A stretch of DNA of 64,000 bases from Pseudomonas sp. AOB-7 (GCF_003696305.1 NZ_RFFK01000002.1:310001-374000); one strand, 5' to 3'; shown: positions 34,365 through 42,857, counted from the first letter of the stretch. Numbers and translations are program-made. The notes: generated by a model not told the origin, from the sequence alone.

Positions 34365-36083
34365 TCAGGCGGCCTCGGTCTTCACCCGCAACCGGTCGTA
34401 GGCGCTCTGTTCATCCGCATCCAGCGCGATCAGGTAGGGCTCGACCGGTTTCTTGAAACTGGTCATCTCGCCCTGCTCGTTCTTCTTCAGATGGGCATGG
34501 CAGAACCACTCGGCGTCATTGCGCTGCGGGTGGTCGACGCGGTGGTGGTACAGCCCCCAGCGGCTCTCGGTACGGAACAGCGAGGCACGTGCGGCCATCT
34601 CGGCGCAGTCGCGAATCACGCTGACCTCCAGTGCACGCATCAACTCGTGCGGGTTGTTGGCCTTGAGCTGATCCAGATCGCGCTCGATCTCGGCGAAGCG
34701 GGTCAGGCCGATCTCCATCTTCTTGGTCACCTTCGGCGGCTGCAGGTAGTCGTTAACCATGCGCCGCAGCTTGTATTCGACCTGCGCCGGTGGCAGACCA
34801 TGTTCGCGCTCGAGCGGCGCGAACACCCTCGCCTGCTCACGCTCGACCTGCGCAGCATCGACCGGGGTGAAGTCGCGCCCTGCGATGTACTCAGCGGCGT
34901 TGACTCCGGCGAACCAGCCGTAGGTGAAGGCGCCGAGCATGTAGTTGTGCGGCACCGCAGCCATGTCGCCAGCGGCGTACAGGCCCTTGACCGAGGTCTC
35001 GGCCCTCTCGTTGACCCATACGCCCGAGGCGCTGTGGCCGGAGCAGAAGCCGATCTCGGAAATATGCATCTCGACCATCTGCGAGCGGTAGTCGGTGCCG
35101 CGGCCCGCGTGAAACTGGCCGCGACTCGGCCGCTCGTTGCTGTGCAGGATTTCCTCGATGGTCTGGATGGTTTCCTCGGCCAGGTGGTCGAGCTTGAGGA
35201 ACACCGGGCCGTTGCCGCCTTCGAGTTCCTGGTGGAACTCCCACATCATCTGCCCGCTCCAGTAGTCGCACTCGATAAAGCGCTCGCCCTTGTTGTTGGC
35301 GGTGTAGCCGCCGAGCGGGCCGGTGACGTAGGCGCAGGCCGGGCCGTTGTAGTCCTTGATCAACGGGTTGATCTGAAAGCATTCGAGGTTCGCCAGCTCG
35401 GCCCCAGCGTGATAGGCCATGGCGTAACCGTCGCCGGCATTGGTCGGGTTCTCGTAGGTGCCCATCAGGTAGCCCGAAGCCGGCAGGCCCAGGCGCCCAG
35501 CGGCGCCGCAGGCGAGGATCACCGCCTTGGCACGGATCACGTGGAAGTCGGCGGTACGGCAGTCGAAACCCATTACACCGTTGACCGCGCCGTCGGTCAG
35601 CAGGCGGGTGGCGATGACACGGTTGGTAATCTCCACCCGCGCACGCTTGAGCTGGCGGTACAGAACCTTCTTGATGTCGTGCCCTTCCGGCATCGGCAAC
35701 ACATAGGCGCCCATGTGGTGCACCTTCTTCACCGCGTAGTCGCCGGTCTCGTCCTTCTCGAACTTCACGCCCCAGCGATCAAGCTGCTCGATGGTCTCGA
35801 AGCTCTTGCTGGCATAGGCGTAGACCGCAGCCTGGTTGACGATGCCGTCGTTGGCGACGGTGATTTCCTTGGTGTACTGCTCCGGCGTGGCGTGGCCGGG
35901 GATCACCGCATTGTTGAGGCCATCCATGCCCATGCTGATGGCGCCGCTGCGCTTGACGTTGGCCTTGTCCAGCAGCAGCACGCGCAGTTCACGATTGGCC
36001 TCCTTGGCCTTGATCGCGGCCATCGGGCCGGCGGTGCCACCGCCGATAACCACCAGGTCGTATTCGCGTTCGAGGGTGTTCAT
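34365..36083 (-). CDS. AprA-like FAD flavoprotein (fumarate reductase / APS reductase alpha family)
   Basis: 572-aa FAD-dependent oxidoreductase. The dinucleotide motif DLVVIGGGTAGPMAA begins the protein (GGGTAG at 14-19). The fumarate-reductase/AprA body follows (SMGMDGLNNAVIPG, LACGAAGRL, NAGDGYAMAYHAGAEL, GLYAAGDMA), with a C-terminal flavoprotein domain. The KRSGAISMGMDGLN context and pairing with an AprB-like ferredoxin point to the APS-reductase-alpha branch rather than succinate dehydrogenase. The true substrate is unknown; sulfite/APS or a sulfur-containing organic acid are candidates. Overlaps gntR by 4 bp. Confidence 0.87.
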   Translation of the reverse strand: MNTLEREYDLVVIGGGTAGPMAAIKAKEANRELRVLLLDKANVKRSGAISMGMDGLNNAVIPGHATPEQYTKEITVANDGIVNQAAVYAYASKSFETIEQLDRWGVKFEKDETGDYAVKKVHHMGAYVLPMPEGHDIKKVLYRQLKRARVEITNRVIATRLLTDGAVNGVMGFDCRTADFHVIRAKAVILACGAAGRLGLPASGYLMGTYENPTNAGDGYAMAYHAGAELANLECFQINPLIKDYNGPACAYVTGPLGGYTANNKGERFIECDYWSGQMMWEFHQELEGGNGPVFLKLDHLAEETIQTIEEILHSNERPSRGQFHAGRGTDYRSQMVEMHISEIGFCSGHSASGVWVNERAETSVKGLYAAGDMAAVPHNYMLGAFTYGWFAGVNAAEYIAGRDFTPVDAAQVEREQARVFAPLEREHGLPPAQVEYKLRRMVNDYLQPPKVTKKMEIGLTRFAEIERDLDQLKANNPHELMRALEVSVIRDCAEMAARASLFRTESRWGLYHHRVDHPQRNDAEWFCHAHLKKNEQGEMTSFKKPVEPYLIALDADEQSAYDRLRVKTEAA

Positions 36084-36829
36084 GCCGGGCGCTCCTTGTT
36101 GCGGTCGATGCGCAGGCGGTACTGGAAGGCGTCGCCGCGGTAATAGAGGTATTCGAAGTCCAGCGGCGTGCCGTCGACGGCGTGGGTCAGGCGCTCGATG
36201 CGCATGATCGGTGCGCCCTCCTCCACATCCAGCGCAAGGGTCAGATCGTCATCTGCGAGCACCGCATCGATGGCCAGATCAGCATGACCGAGGGCGATGC
36301 CGCAGTCGTTCTCGATGATCAAGAAGATGTCGCGCGCGACCAGATCGGCCCTCTCCAGCTTCTCGCCGATGGACCGAGGTACGTAGGTGACTTCCAGCGA
36401 CACCGGCTCGCGGTTGACCAGCCGTACACGCTTGATCTCGGTCACCGGCGCGCCCTCTTCCAGCTGCAGGCGCTCGGCCACGCGGGCGCTGGCCGGCAGG
36501 TGTTTGAGGCTGGTCAGGCGGTTGATCACCTCGTAGCCCATCTGCGACATGGACTCGGCCAGGCCTTGCAGGGTGCTGACGTTCTGGAAGGCCTTGGGCT
36601 TGGCGACGAAGGTGCCCTTGCCGTGGATCTTGAAGATCAGCCCTTCCTTCTGCAGGTCGCCGAGGGCCTGGCGCACGGTGATGCGGCTGACGTCGAAAGC
36701 CTTGCCCAGCTCGCTCTCGGAGGGCATGCGGCTGTGCGGCGGATAGGTGCCGTCGAGGATGCGCGTGCGCAGCAGTTCCTTGAGCTGGCTGTACAGCGGT
36801 ACGGGTGAAAGCGGTAGCAGTTGGGCCAT
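36080..36829 (-). CDS. GntR-family regulator (HutC/UTRA type)
   Basis: 249-aa regulator: N-terminal winged helix (about 10-75, PPHSRMPSESELGKAFDVSR then ITVRQALGDLQKEGLI) and a C-terminal UTRA ligand-binding domain (about 95-240). First gene of the nine-gene operon and overlaps the flavoprotein gene, so it probably autoregulates the whole unit. Nested inverted repeats just upstream are the likely operator. Confidence 0.92.
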   Translation of the reverse strand: MAQLLPLSPVPLYSQLKELLRTRILDGTYPPHSRMPSESELGKAFDVSRITVRQALGDLQKEGLIFKIHGKGTFVAKPKAFQNVSTLQGLAESMSQMGYEVINRLTSLKHLPASARVAERLQLEEGAPVTEIKRVRLVNREPVSLEVTYVPRSIGEKLERADLVARDIFLIIENDCGIALGHADLAIDAVLADDDLTLALDVEEGAPIMRIERLTHAVDGTPLDFEYLYYRGDAFQYRLRIDRNKERPA

Positions 36830-36836
36830 GTTCCGT

Positions 36837-36884
36837 CTCGTTATCTCTACTTGTCATAACAAGTTGTAGCGAGAAGATAACGAG
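36837..36884. promoter_or_regulatory. nested inverted repeats upstream of gntR (candidate operator)
   Basis: Outer arms CTCGTTATCT (36837-36846) and AGATAACGAG (36875-36884) enclose an inner perfect dyad ACTTGT-CATA-ACAAGT (36849-36864). It lies 8-55 bp upstream of the gntR start. The inner dyad has the symmetric length that dimeric GntR regulators bind. The A/T-rich bases at 36,900-36,930 could hold promoter elements. Autoregulation is inference. Confidence 0.6.
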
Positions 36885-36967
36885 CATAACCACGAGCGGT
36901 GAAATACTTTTATTGCATAAGGTTATGCGAGGCTGCGCGCCCCCGTCATACCGGGGACGCGCACTGC

Positions 36968-38158
36968 TCAGAGGCGATCCAGCGCCTGGATGAAGTCGCC
37001 GATGATATCCTCGGCATCCTCGATGCCGACCGACACACGGATGGTGCCGTCGTGGATGTCGAGGCTGCTCAGCACCTCGGCCGACAACGCGCGGTGAGAG
37101 GTCTTGCCGGGGTGGGTGATGCTGCTGGCCACGCCTGCCAACGATGGAGCGAAGGCGGTGTACTGTAGCTCGTGGATCAGCCGGTCCACCTCCTCCAGGC
37201 CGCCCTTGAGGGTAAAGCTGAGCATCCCGGAATGGCCCTTGCGAAAGAGTTTCTGCGCCAGCGCATGATCCGGGTGCGACGCCAGGCCGGGGTAATACAC
37301 CTTTGCCACCCGCGGGTGGCCCTGCAGCGCTTCGGCCAGGGCCAGAGCATTGCTGGAATGGGCGCGCATGCGCAGAGCCAGGGTCTTGGCACCGCGGAAA
37401 GTCAGCCAGGCCTCGAAGGGGCTGGCGCTGCCGCCGGCATTGATCTGGAAGCGCCGCGCCTGCGCCACCCACTCGCCGTCGCCGACCAGGATGCCGCCGG
37501 TGGCGTCACTATGGCCGTTGAGGTACTTGGTGGTGCTGTGCAGCACCAGGTCGGCGCCATCGGCCAGCGGTCGGTACAGCGCCGGTGACAGGAAGGTGTT
37601 GTCGACCAGCAGCTTGAGCCCATGGGCCTTGGTCAGACGAGCGAGCGCCGGGATGTCGCTAACGCGTACCAACGGGTTGGACGCGGTTTCGGTGTAGATC
37701 AGCTTGGTGCTGGGCGTGATCTCCGCCTCCACCGCGGCCAGGTCGTTGATGTCCACCAGCGTGGCGCTGATGCCGAAACGGCTGAGTTCGCGCTCGATCA
37801 GGCTCTGGGTAGTGCCATACAGTTCGCGACTGGCGATCAGGTGATCACCGGCACTGAGTCGGCCCAGTAGCGCGGCGCTGATCGAGGCCATGCCGGAGGC
37901 CGAGAACAGCGCCGCCTCGCCGCCTTCCAAGTCGCGAATCAGCTCTTCCAGCGCCCTGGTGTTGGGGTTGCCAAGGCGCGTGTACATGTAGTTGTCGGGG
38001 TTTCCGGCCAGAAAGTCGTCGACCTGCTCCAGCGAGTCATAGACGAACACCGATGTCTCGTAGATCGGCAGGGTCTTGGCACGGGTGACCATACGCTGAT
38101 CGACCGCAACGCCACTGTGTACCGCGCGGGTGGACACCCCAGGCAGTCGTTCGCTCAT
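36968..38158 (-). CDS. trans-sulfuration PLP enzyme (cystathionine gamma-synthase/lyase, methionine gamma-lyase family)
   Basis: 396-aa Cys/Met-metabolism PLP enzyme. The Schiff-base lysine is in LHSTTKYLNGHSDATGG; YTRLGNPNTRALE and FSASGMASISAAL form the cofactor pocket. The start at 38158 is preferred over ATG at 38170 because GGAG lies six nt upstream of it. Family members include CGS, CGL, O-acylhomoserine sulfhydrylase and methionine gamma-lyase; sequence alone does not settle which. Next to a MetQ-like binding protein and cysteine/cystine genes, a role in methionine or cysteine salvage is likely. Confidence 0.88.
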   Translation of the reverse strand: MSERLPGVSTRAVHSGVAVDQRMVTRAKTLPIYETSVFVYDSLEQVDDFLAGNPDNYMYTRLGNPNTRALEELIRDLEGGEAALFSASGMASISAALLGRLSAGDHLIASRELYGTTQSLIERELSRFGISATLVDINDLAAVEAEITPSTKLIYTETASNPLVRVSDIPALARLTKAHGLKLLVDNTFLSPALYRPLADGADLVLHSTTKYLNGHSDATGGILVGDGEWVAQARRFQINAGGSASPFEAWLTFRGAKTLALRMRAHSSNALALAEALQGHPRVAKVYYPGLASHPDHALAQKLFRKGHSGMLSFTLKGGLEEVDRLIHELQYTAFAPSLAGVASSITHPGKTSHRALSAEVLSSLDIHDGTIRVSVGIEDAEDIIGDFIQALDRL

Positions 38159-38222
38159 ATCAATCTCCATCAGGTGCTTTGCCGATATTGGCCGGCAGTG
38201 TGGTCACTATGGACAGTGGGCC

Positions 38223-38261
38223 ACAAAAAAGGACGCCGAGTCGGCAAGGCCGGCTCGGCGT
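38223..38261 (-). terminator. intrinsic terminator downstream of the MetQ-like gene
   Basis: A 13-bp stem (outer arms ACGCCGAG / CTCGGCGT, one G-U pair) with a 3-nt loop, followed on the minus strand by CCTTTTTTG. A textbook rho-independent terminator for transcription coming from the MetQ-like gene, ending before the PLP-enzyme gene. Confidence 0.8.
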
Positions 38262-38321
38262 AAACGCGAACCCGTTTGCACAGGTTCACTACCGTGTTCA
38301 ACGGTGGGCAGCTGGGACACA

Positions 38322-38344
38322 AAAAACTTCCGGGAGAAGTTTTT
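38322..38344 (-). terminator. second hairpin in the same gap
   Basis: Perfect 9-bp arms AAAAACTTC / GAAGTTTTT around a 5-nt loop CGGGA. On the minus strand the T-run is part of the stem and continues into TGTGTCCC. A weaker terminator or regulatory hairpin. A third T-run (CTCTTTTTGTGG) lies at about 38,391-38,402, just after the MetQ-like stop. Confidence 0.55.
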
Positions 38345-38420
38345 GACGTCGTGCAGCGAGAGCCCGCAGGGTGGCTGCCAGGGACGGCGAGCCACAAAAA
38401 GAGCCGCCGTGCGGGTTCGG

Positions 38421-39203
38421 TCAGAAGGCCGGCAGTACCGCGCCTTCATAACGCTTCTCGATAAAGGCCTTAACTTCGGGGCTGGTCAGGGCGGCGGACA
38501 GTTTCTTGATCGCTTCGCTGTCCTGGTTGTCCGGGCGAGTGACCAGATAATTGACGTAAGGCGAGTCGCTGCCCTCGATCACTAGCGCGTCGCGCTTGGG
38601 ATTGAGCTTGGCCTCCAGCGCGTAGTTGGTGTTGATCAGCGCCAGGTCGACCTGATTCAGCACACGCGGCACGGTAGCGGCTTCCAGTTCGCGGAACTTG
38701 AAGTTGCGCGGGTTATCGGCGATATCGCGCGGCAACGCCTTAGCGCTGTTGGGATCCTTGAGGGTCAACAGGCCAGCCTTCTGCAGCAGGAGCAACGCAC
38801 GACCGCTAGTGCTGACTTCGTTGGGAATGGCGATGGTGGCACCGTTCGGCAGTTCGTCGAGGGACTTGTACTTGGTCGAATAGGCGCCGAAGGGCTCGAC
38901 GTGCACGCCCTGCACGATCACCAACTCGGTACCGCGCTGCGCATTGAAGGTGTCCAGGTAGGGTTTGGTCTGGAAGTAGTTGGCATCCAGGTTCTTCTGA
39001 CTGACTTGCAGGTTGGGTTGAACGTAGTCGGTGAAGACCTTGATATCGAGATCCACGCCTTGCTTGGCCAGCTCGGGCTTAATCAGTTCGAGGATTTCGG
39101 CGTGCGGCACCGGGGTGGCAGCCACGCTCAGCTTTTCGCCAGCGTGAGCCAGAGAGGCGGTAAGGGCAGCAGCCAGAGCAGTCAACAGCAGGGTCTTCTT
39201 CAT
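38421..39203 (-). CDS. MetQ/NlpA-family ABC substrate-binding protein
   Basis: 260-aa D/L-methionine-type binding protein. The signal peptide ends near AHA|GEK with no cysteine lipobox, so unlike classic MetQ/NlpA it looks like a free periplasmic protein. Body motifs: VAATPVPHAEILELIKPELA, DYVQPNLQVSQKNLDANYFQ and ALINTNYALEAKLNP are typical. No MetI/MetN genes are adjacent; it probably shares a transporter encoded elsewhere. Divergent from dcyD. Confidence 0.9.
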   Translation of the reverse strand: MKKTLLLTALAAALTASLAHAGEKLSVAATPVPHAEILELIKPELAKQGVDLDIKVFTDYVQPNLQVSQKNLDANYFQTKPYLDTFNAQRGTELVIVQGVHVEPFGAYSTKYKSLDELPNGATIAIPNEVSTSGRALLLLQKAGLLTLKDPNSAKALPRDIADNPRNFKFRELEAATVPRVLNQVDLALINTNYALEAKLNPKRDALVIEGSDSPYVNYLVTRPDNQDSEAIKKLSAALTSPEVKAFIEKRYEGAVLPAF

Positions 39204-39317
39204 AGTTCCTTGTTCTCGGTCTGTGGCACCGGCTGGATCGGCAGTCCGGCGCGATTGGCATGCGCCCGGCGGATGTGACGGGCTGAGCGCGACAGTACGA
39301 AGAAATTTTTATTCCAT

Positions 39318-39338
39318 AAAATAATTGTTAATTATTTT
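39318..39338. promoter_or_regulatory. A/T palindrome upstream of dcyD (operator candidate)
   Basis: Perfect 9-bp arms AAAATAATT / AATTATTTT separated by GTT, in the 224-bp divergent gap between the MetQ-like gene and dcyD. It shares the core AATAATT-N3-AATTATT with the element at 40,423, suggesting one regulator controls both. Lies 90 bp from dcyD and 115 bp from the MetQ-like gene. Confidence 0.55.
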
Positions 39339-39427
39339 CTTATACCAAAAACAACCACTCACTTTTGCTTGTGAGCATCGCCATCACCCACCTAGAGTAG
39401 ACAGCCTTCAATCTGCTGGAGGCTCCC

Positions 39428-40420
39428 ATGCTCACTGCCGCCCTCGCCCGTTTTCCCCGTCTGGAACTCGTTCCCCAGGCCACCCCCCTGCAACGCCTGC
39501 CACGCCTGTCGCAACACCTGGGTCGAGATATCTGGATCAAGCGCGATGACCTTACCCCGCTGGCGCTCGGCGGCAACAAGGCGCGCAAGCTGGAGTATCT
39601 CGCCGCCGATGCGCAGGCCAAGGGTGCCGATGTGCTCGTAACTGCCGGTGCCATCCAGTCCAACCATGTACGGCAAACCGCCGCCGTCTCTGCACAATTA
39701 GGCCTGGGCTGCCTAGCCCTGCTGGAAAACCCCATCGACAGCCAGAGCGATGACTACCTGGGCAACGGCAATCGCCTGCTACTGGATCTCTTCGGCGCCG
39801 AGGTGGAGAACGTCGCCAGCCTGGACAACGCCGACCAGCTGCTGGAGGGCGCCTGCCAGCGCCTCAGCGCAGCCGGGCGCCTTCCATACCTGGTACCCAT
39901 CGGCGGCTCCAATGCCCTGGGCGCGCTCGGTTACGTGCGCGGCGGGTTGGAACTGGCCGAGCAGATCGCCGCCAGTGGCCAGGATTTTGCTGCTGTGGTG
40001 CTGGCGTCCGGCAGTGCCGGCACCCATGCCGGGCTGGCCCTGGCGCTGGAAAGTGCGCGCCCGGGCACGCGCGTGATCGGCGTCACCGTCTCGCGCAGCG
40101 AAGCAGCCCAACGCCCCAAGGTGGAAAACCTGCTGCAACGTACGGCTGAGCTGCTGGCCGTAGATGTGCCAGAAGGGCTGAAACTGGAGCTGTGGGACAA
40201 CTACTTCGCCCCGCGCTACGGCGAAGCGAATGCCGGCGGCCTGGCGGCGATCCGCTTGCTGGCGGGCCTGGAAGCGATATTGCTCGACCCTGTCTACACT
40301 GGCAAAGCCTTCGCTGGTTTGCTCGACGGGCTCAAGCGAGGCGCTTTGCCTGGCGTTGGGCCGTTGCTGTTCCTGCACACAGGCGGCTCGCCAGCTCTCT
40401 TCGCATACAAACAAAAATGA
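39428..40420 (+). CDS. dcyD: D-cysteine desulfhydrase (ACC deaminase family)
   Basis: 330-aa fold-type II PLP enzyme. The PLP lysine is K51 in LALGGNKARKLEYL; GAIQSNHVRQTAA binds substrate carboxylate and phosphate contacts lie in LASGSAGTHAGLA. D-cysteine desulfhydrase converts D-cysteine to pyruvate, ammonia and H2S. The gene order dcyD next to cystine-transport genes is that of E. coli (tcyJ-dcyD-tcyL-tcyN), with dcyD here first. ACC deaminase is the alternative, made less likely by this context. Confidence 0.9.
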   Translation: MLTAALARFPRLELVPQATPLQRLPRLSQHLGRDIWIKRDDLTPLALGGNKARKLEYLAADAQAKGADVLVTAGAIQSNHVRQTAAVSAQLGLGCLALLENPIDSQSDDYLGNGNRLLLDLFGAEVENVASLDNADQLLEGACQRLSAAGRLPYLVPIGGSNALGALGYVRGGLELAEQIAASGQDFAAVVLASGSAGTHAGLALALESARPGTRVIGVTVSRSEAAQRPKVENLLQRTAELLAVDVPEGLKLELWDNYFAPRYGEANAGGLAAIRLLAGLEAILLDPVYTGKAFAGLLDGLKRGALPGVGPLLFLHTGGSPALFAYKQK

Positions 40421-40422
40421 AT

Positions 40423-40449
40423 ACATAAATAATTTTTAATTATTTATGT
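40423..40449. promoter_or_regulatory. A/T palindrome upstream of tcyJ (operator candidate)
   Basis: Perfect 12-bp arms ACATAAATAATT / AATTATTTATGT separated by TTT, directly after dcyD and 55 bp before tcyJ. It has no G/C stem, so it is a poor terminator but a good protein site. Shares its core with the palindrome before dcyD. Confidence 0.6.
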
Positions 40450-40503
40450 GCATAAGGATTTCCCCCTAGAGTGGCGCCACCTTTCCATATGCATGAGGTC
40501 ACC

Positions 40504-41301
40504 ATGAAACTTTCCACCCTGCGTCGCCATTTCCTCTTCGGCAGCCTGGCCCTCGTGTTGGGTGCCAGCATCAGCGCCCCGAGTTTCGCCGCCGACCTAC
40601 TCGATGAAATCAAGGCCCGTGGCGCCATCAAGGTCGGCTTGGAGGGCACCTACCCGCCCTTCAACTACCAGGACGAGAACGGCAAGCTGACTGGCTTCGA
40701 AGTGGAGCTGGCCGAAGCGCTGGCCAAGGAGCTGGGCGTCAAGGCCGAGTTCCAGCCGACCAAATGGGACGGCATCCTCGCCGCACTGGAATCCAAGCGC
40801 CTGGACGTGGTGATCAACCAGGTGACCATCTCCGACGAGCGCAAGAAGAAGTACGATTTCTCCACGCCCTACACCGTCTCAGGTATCCAGGCGCTGACCC
40901 GCAAAGCCGATGGCGACAGCATCAAAAACGCCCAGGATCTGGCCGGCAAGAAAGTCGGCGTAGGCCTCGGCACCAACTATGAACAGTGGCTCAAGGACAA
41001 CGTGCCGCAGGCCGACATCCGCACCTACGATGACGATCCGACCAAGTTCCAGGATCTCAACGTCGGGCGCATCGACGTAATCCTGGTCGATCGCCTTGCC
41101 GCCTTCGAGATGGTGGAGAAAACCGGTGGCCGTCTGGCCGTGGCCGGCGACGCCTTCTCCCGCCAGGAGGCCGGTATCGCCCTGCGCAAGGGCAACCCCG
41201 CCCTGCTCGCTGCCATCGACCAGGCGCTGGCCAAGCTGAGTGCCGACGGCACCCTCAAGCAACTTTCCGAGAAATGGTTCAAGGCTGACGTGACCCGATG
41301 A
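40504..41301 (+). CDS. tcyJ: L-cystine-binding periplasmic protein
   Basis: 265-aa family 3 solute-binding protein (FliY/TcyJ type). The Sec signal peptide ends at about residue 30 (APSFA|ADLLDEI). Typical motifs: GTYPPFNYQDENGKLTGFEV, VELAEALAKELGVK and KWDGILAALESKRLD; the C-terminus ends EKWFKADVT. The start at 40504 has GAGGT upstream and begins the signal peptide; the earlier in-frame ATG at 40471 does not. Delivers cystine to TcyLN; overlaps tcyL by 4 bp. Confidence 0.92.
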   Translation: MKLSTLRRHFLFGSLALVLGASISAPSFAADLLDEIKARGAIKVGLEGTYPPFNYQDENGKLTGFEVELAEALAKELGVKAEFQPTKWDGILAALESKRLDVVINQVTISDERKKKYDFSTPYTVSGIQALTRKADGDSIKNAQDLAGKKVGVGLGTNYEQWLKDNVPQADIRTYDDDPTKFQDLNVGRIDVILVDRLAAFEMVEKTGGRLAVAGDAFSRQEAGIALRKGNPALLAAIDQALAKLSADGTLKQLSEKWFKADVTR

Positions 41302-41966
41302 TCGAGTCCGCCCTGCAGCTGGCTCTGGAGTCCGCGCCCTTTCTGCTCAAGGGCGCCTACTACACCGTCGTACTCAGCCTGGGCGGCATGTTCTTCGGCC
41401 TGCTGCTGGGCTTCGTCCTGGCCCTGCTGCGCCTGTATGCCGTAGCCCCCTTGCGCTGGTTCTCGCGGCTGTACGTGTCCTTCTTCCGCGGCACGCCCCT
41501 GCTGGTGCAACTGTTTTTGATCTACTACGGCCTGCCGCAGTTGGGCATCCAGCTCGATCCCCTGCCGGCTGCGCTGATCGGCTTCTCGCTGAACATGGCT
41601 GCCTACACCTCGGAAATTCTCCGCGCCGCCATCGCCTCCATTGATCGGGGGCAGTGGGAAGCGGCCGCCAGCATCGGCATGAGCAAGGCGCAGACGCTGT
41701 ACCGGGCGATTCTGCCGCAGGCGGCGCGCACGGCTTTGCCGCCTTTAGGCAATAGCTTCATTTCGCTGGTCAAGGACACCGCCCTGGCCGCCACCATCCA
41801 GGTGCCGGAGCTGTTCCGCCAGGCGCAGCTGATCACCGCACGCACCTTCGAGATTTTCACCATGTACTTGGCAGCCGCGCTCATCTATTGGGTGCTGGCG
41901 AGCATCCTCGCGCACTTCCAGGCGCGTCTGGAGGCCAGGGTCAACCGGCACGAGCAGGACAGCTGA
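41298..41966 (+). CDS. tcyL: cystine ABC transporter permease
   Basis: 222-aa HisM-type amino-acid ABC permease with about five transmembrane helices and the conserved EAA loop (EAAASIGMSKAQTLYRAILP), plus FFRGTPLLVQLFLIYYGLPQ. Closest in layout to E. coli TcyL/YecS. Overlaps tcyJ (ATGA) and tcyN (TGATG), so the three are translationally coupled. Confidence 0.93.
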   Translation: MIESALQLALESAPFLLKGAYYTVVLSLGGMFFGLLLGFVLALLRLYAVAPLRWFSRLYVSFFRGTPLLVQLFLIYYGLPQLGIQLDPLPAALIGFSLNMAAYTSEILRAAIASIDRGQWEAAASIGMSKAQTLYRAILPQAARTALPPLGNSFISLVKDTALAATIQVPELFRQAQLITARTFEIFTMYLAAALIYWVLASILAHFQARLEARVNRHEQDS

Positions 41967-42721
41967 TGATTTCCGTGCGCAATCTGCGAAAAGCCTTCGG
42001 TAGCAACGAAGTACTCAAGGGCATCGACTTGGATGTGGCAGCTGGCGAGGTGGTCGCCATCATCGGCCCCAGCGGCTCGGGCAAGACCACCCTGCTGCGC
42101 TGCCTCAACCTCTTGGAGCAGCCCAGCGGCGGCCAGATCACCATTGGCGACATCCATATCGATGCGGATAAGCCGCTAAAGAGCCAACAGAAGCTGATCC
42201 GCCAGTTGCGCCAGCAGGCCGGCTTCGTGTTCCAGAGCTTCAACCTGTTCCCCCACCGCACCGCGCTGGAAAACGTCATCGAAGGCCCGGTGCAGGTGAA
42301 GAAGGAGTCGCGCGAAGAGGCACTGTCCCATGCTCGGGCTCTGCTCGCCAAGGTGGGTCTGAGCGGCAAGGAAGACGCCTACCCCAAGCGCCTCTCTGGC
42401 GGCCAGCAACAGCGCGTGGCCATCGCTCGCGCCCTGGCCATGCGCCCGCAGGTGATTCTATTCGACGAGCCCACCTCGGCCCTCGACCCGGAACTGGTGG
42501 GCGAAGTACTGACCACCATCCGCGACCTCGCCGAGGAAAAACGCACCATGGTCATCGTCACCCACGAAATGGCCTTCGCCCGTGACGTGGCGGACCGGGC
42601 GATCTTCATCGACCAGGGCCGGATCGTCGAACAGGGCCCGGCCAAGACCCTGTTCACCGCGCCCCAGCACGAACGTACGCGCCAGTTCCTCAGCAAGTTC
42701 CTGCTAGATCGTTCGCTGTAG
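41966..42721 (+). CDS. tcyN: cystine ABC transporter ATPase
   Basis: 251-aa ATPase: Walker A GPSGSGKTTLL, Q-loop FVFQSFNLFPH, signature LSGGQQQRVAIARAL, Walker B VILFDEPTSALDP and switch VTHEMAF. TcyN/GlnQ type. The ATG at 41966 overlaps the tcyL stop; the open frame upstream of it lies inside tcyL and is not coding. Followed by a 136-bp gap before the tauD-like gene. Confidence 0.93.
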   Translation: MISVRNLRKAFGSNEVLKGIDLDVAAGEVVAIIGPSGSGKTTLLRCLNLLEQPSGGQITIGDIHIDADKPLKSQQKLIRQLRQQAGFVFQSFNLFPHRTALENVIEGPVQVKKESREEALSHARALLAKVGLSGKEDAYPKRLSGGQQQRVAIARALAMRPQVILFDEPTSALDPELVGEVLTTIRDLAEEKRTMVIVTHEMAFARDVADRAIFIDQGRIVEQGPAKTLFTAPQHERTRQFLSKFLLDRSL

Positions 42722-42857
42722 TCACCACCGGTACCTCACCCATCATCGCTTTGCGATCTGCCGGTACGCACGGCGCCCTCTCCTGCTCGACCGCGCACAC
42801 CTGTGAGAAGGCGCTTGAGCGGCGAGCTTTCTCAGGCACATTGAGCGAGAACCCGAC

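Noticed and set aside
34365..36083. Succinate dehydrogenase flavoprotein subunit
   Set aside because: No SdhB/C/D neighbours; an AprB-type ferredoxin and sulfonate-type transporter are linked instead.
39428..40420. ACC deaminase
   Set aside because: Same enzyme family, but linkage to cystine transport genes matches D-cysteine desulfhydrase.
40423..40449. Terminator after dcyD
   Set aside because: The stem is almost entirely A/T and no separate T-tract follows, so an operator is a better reading.
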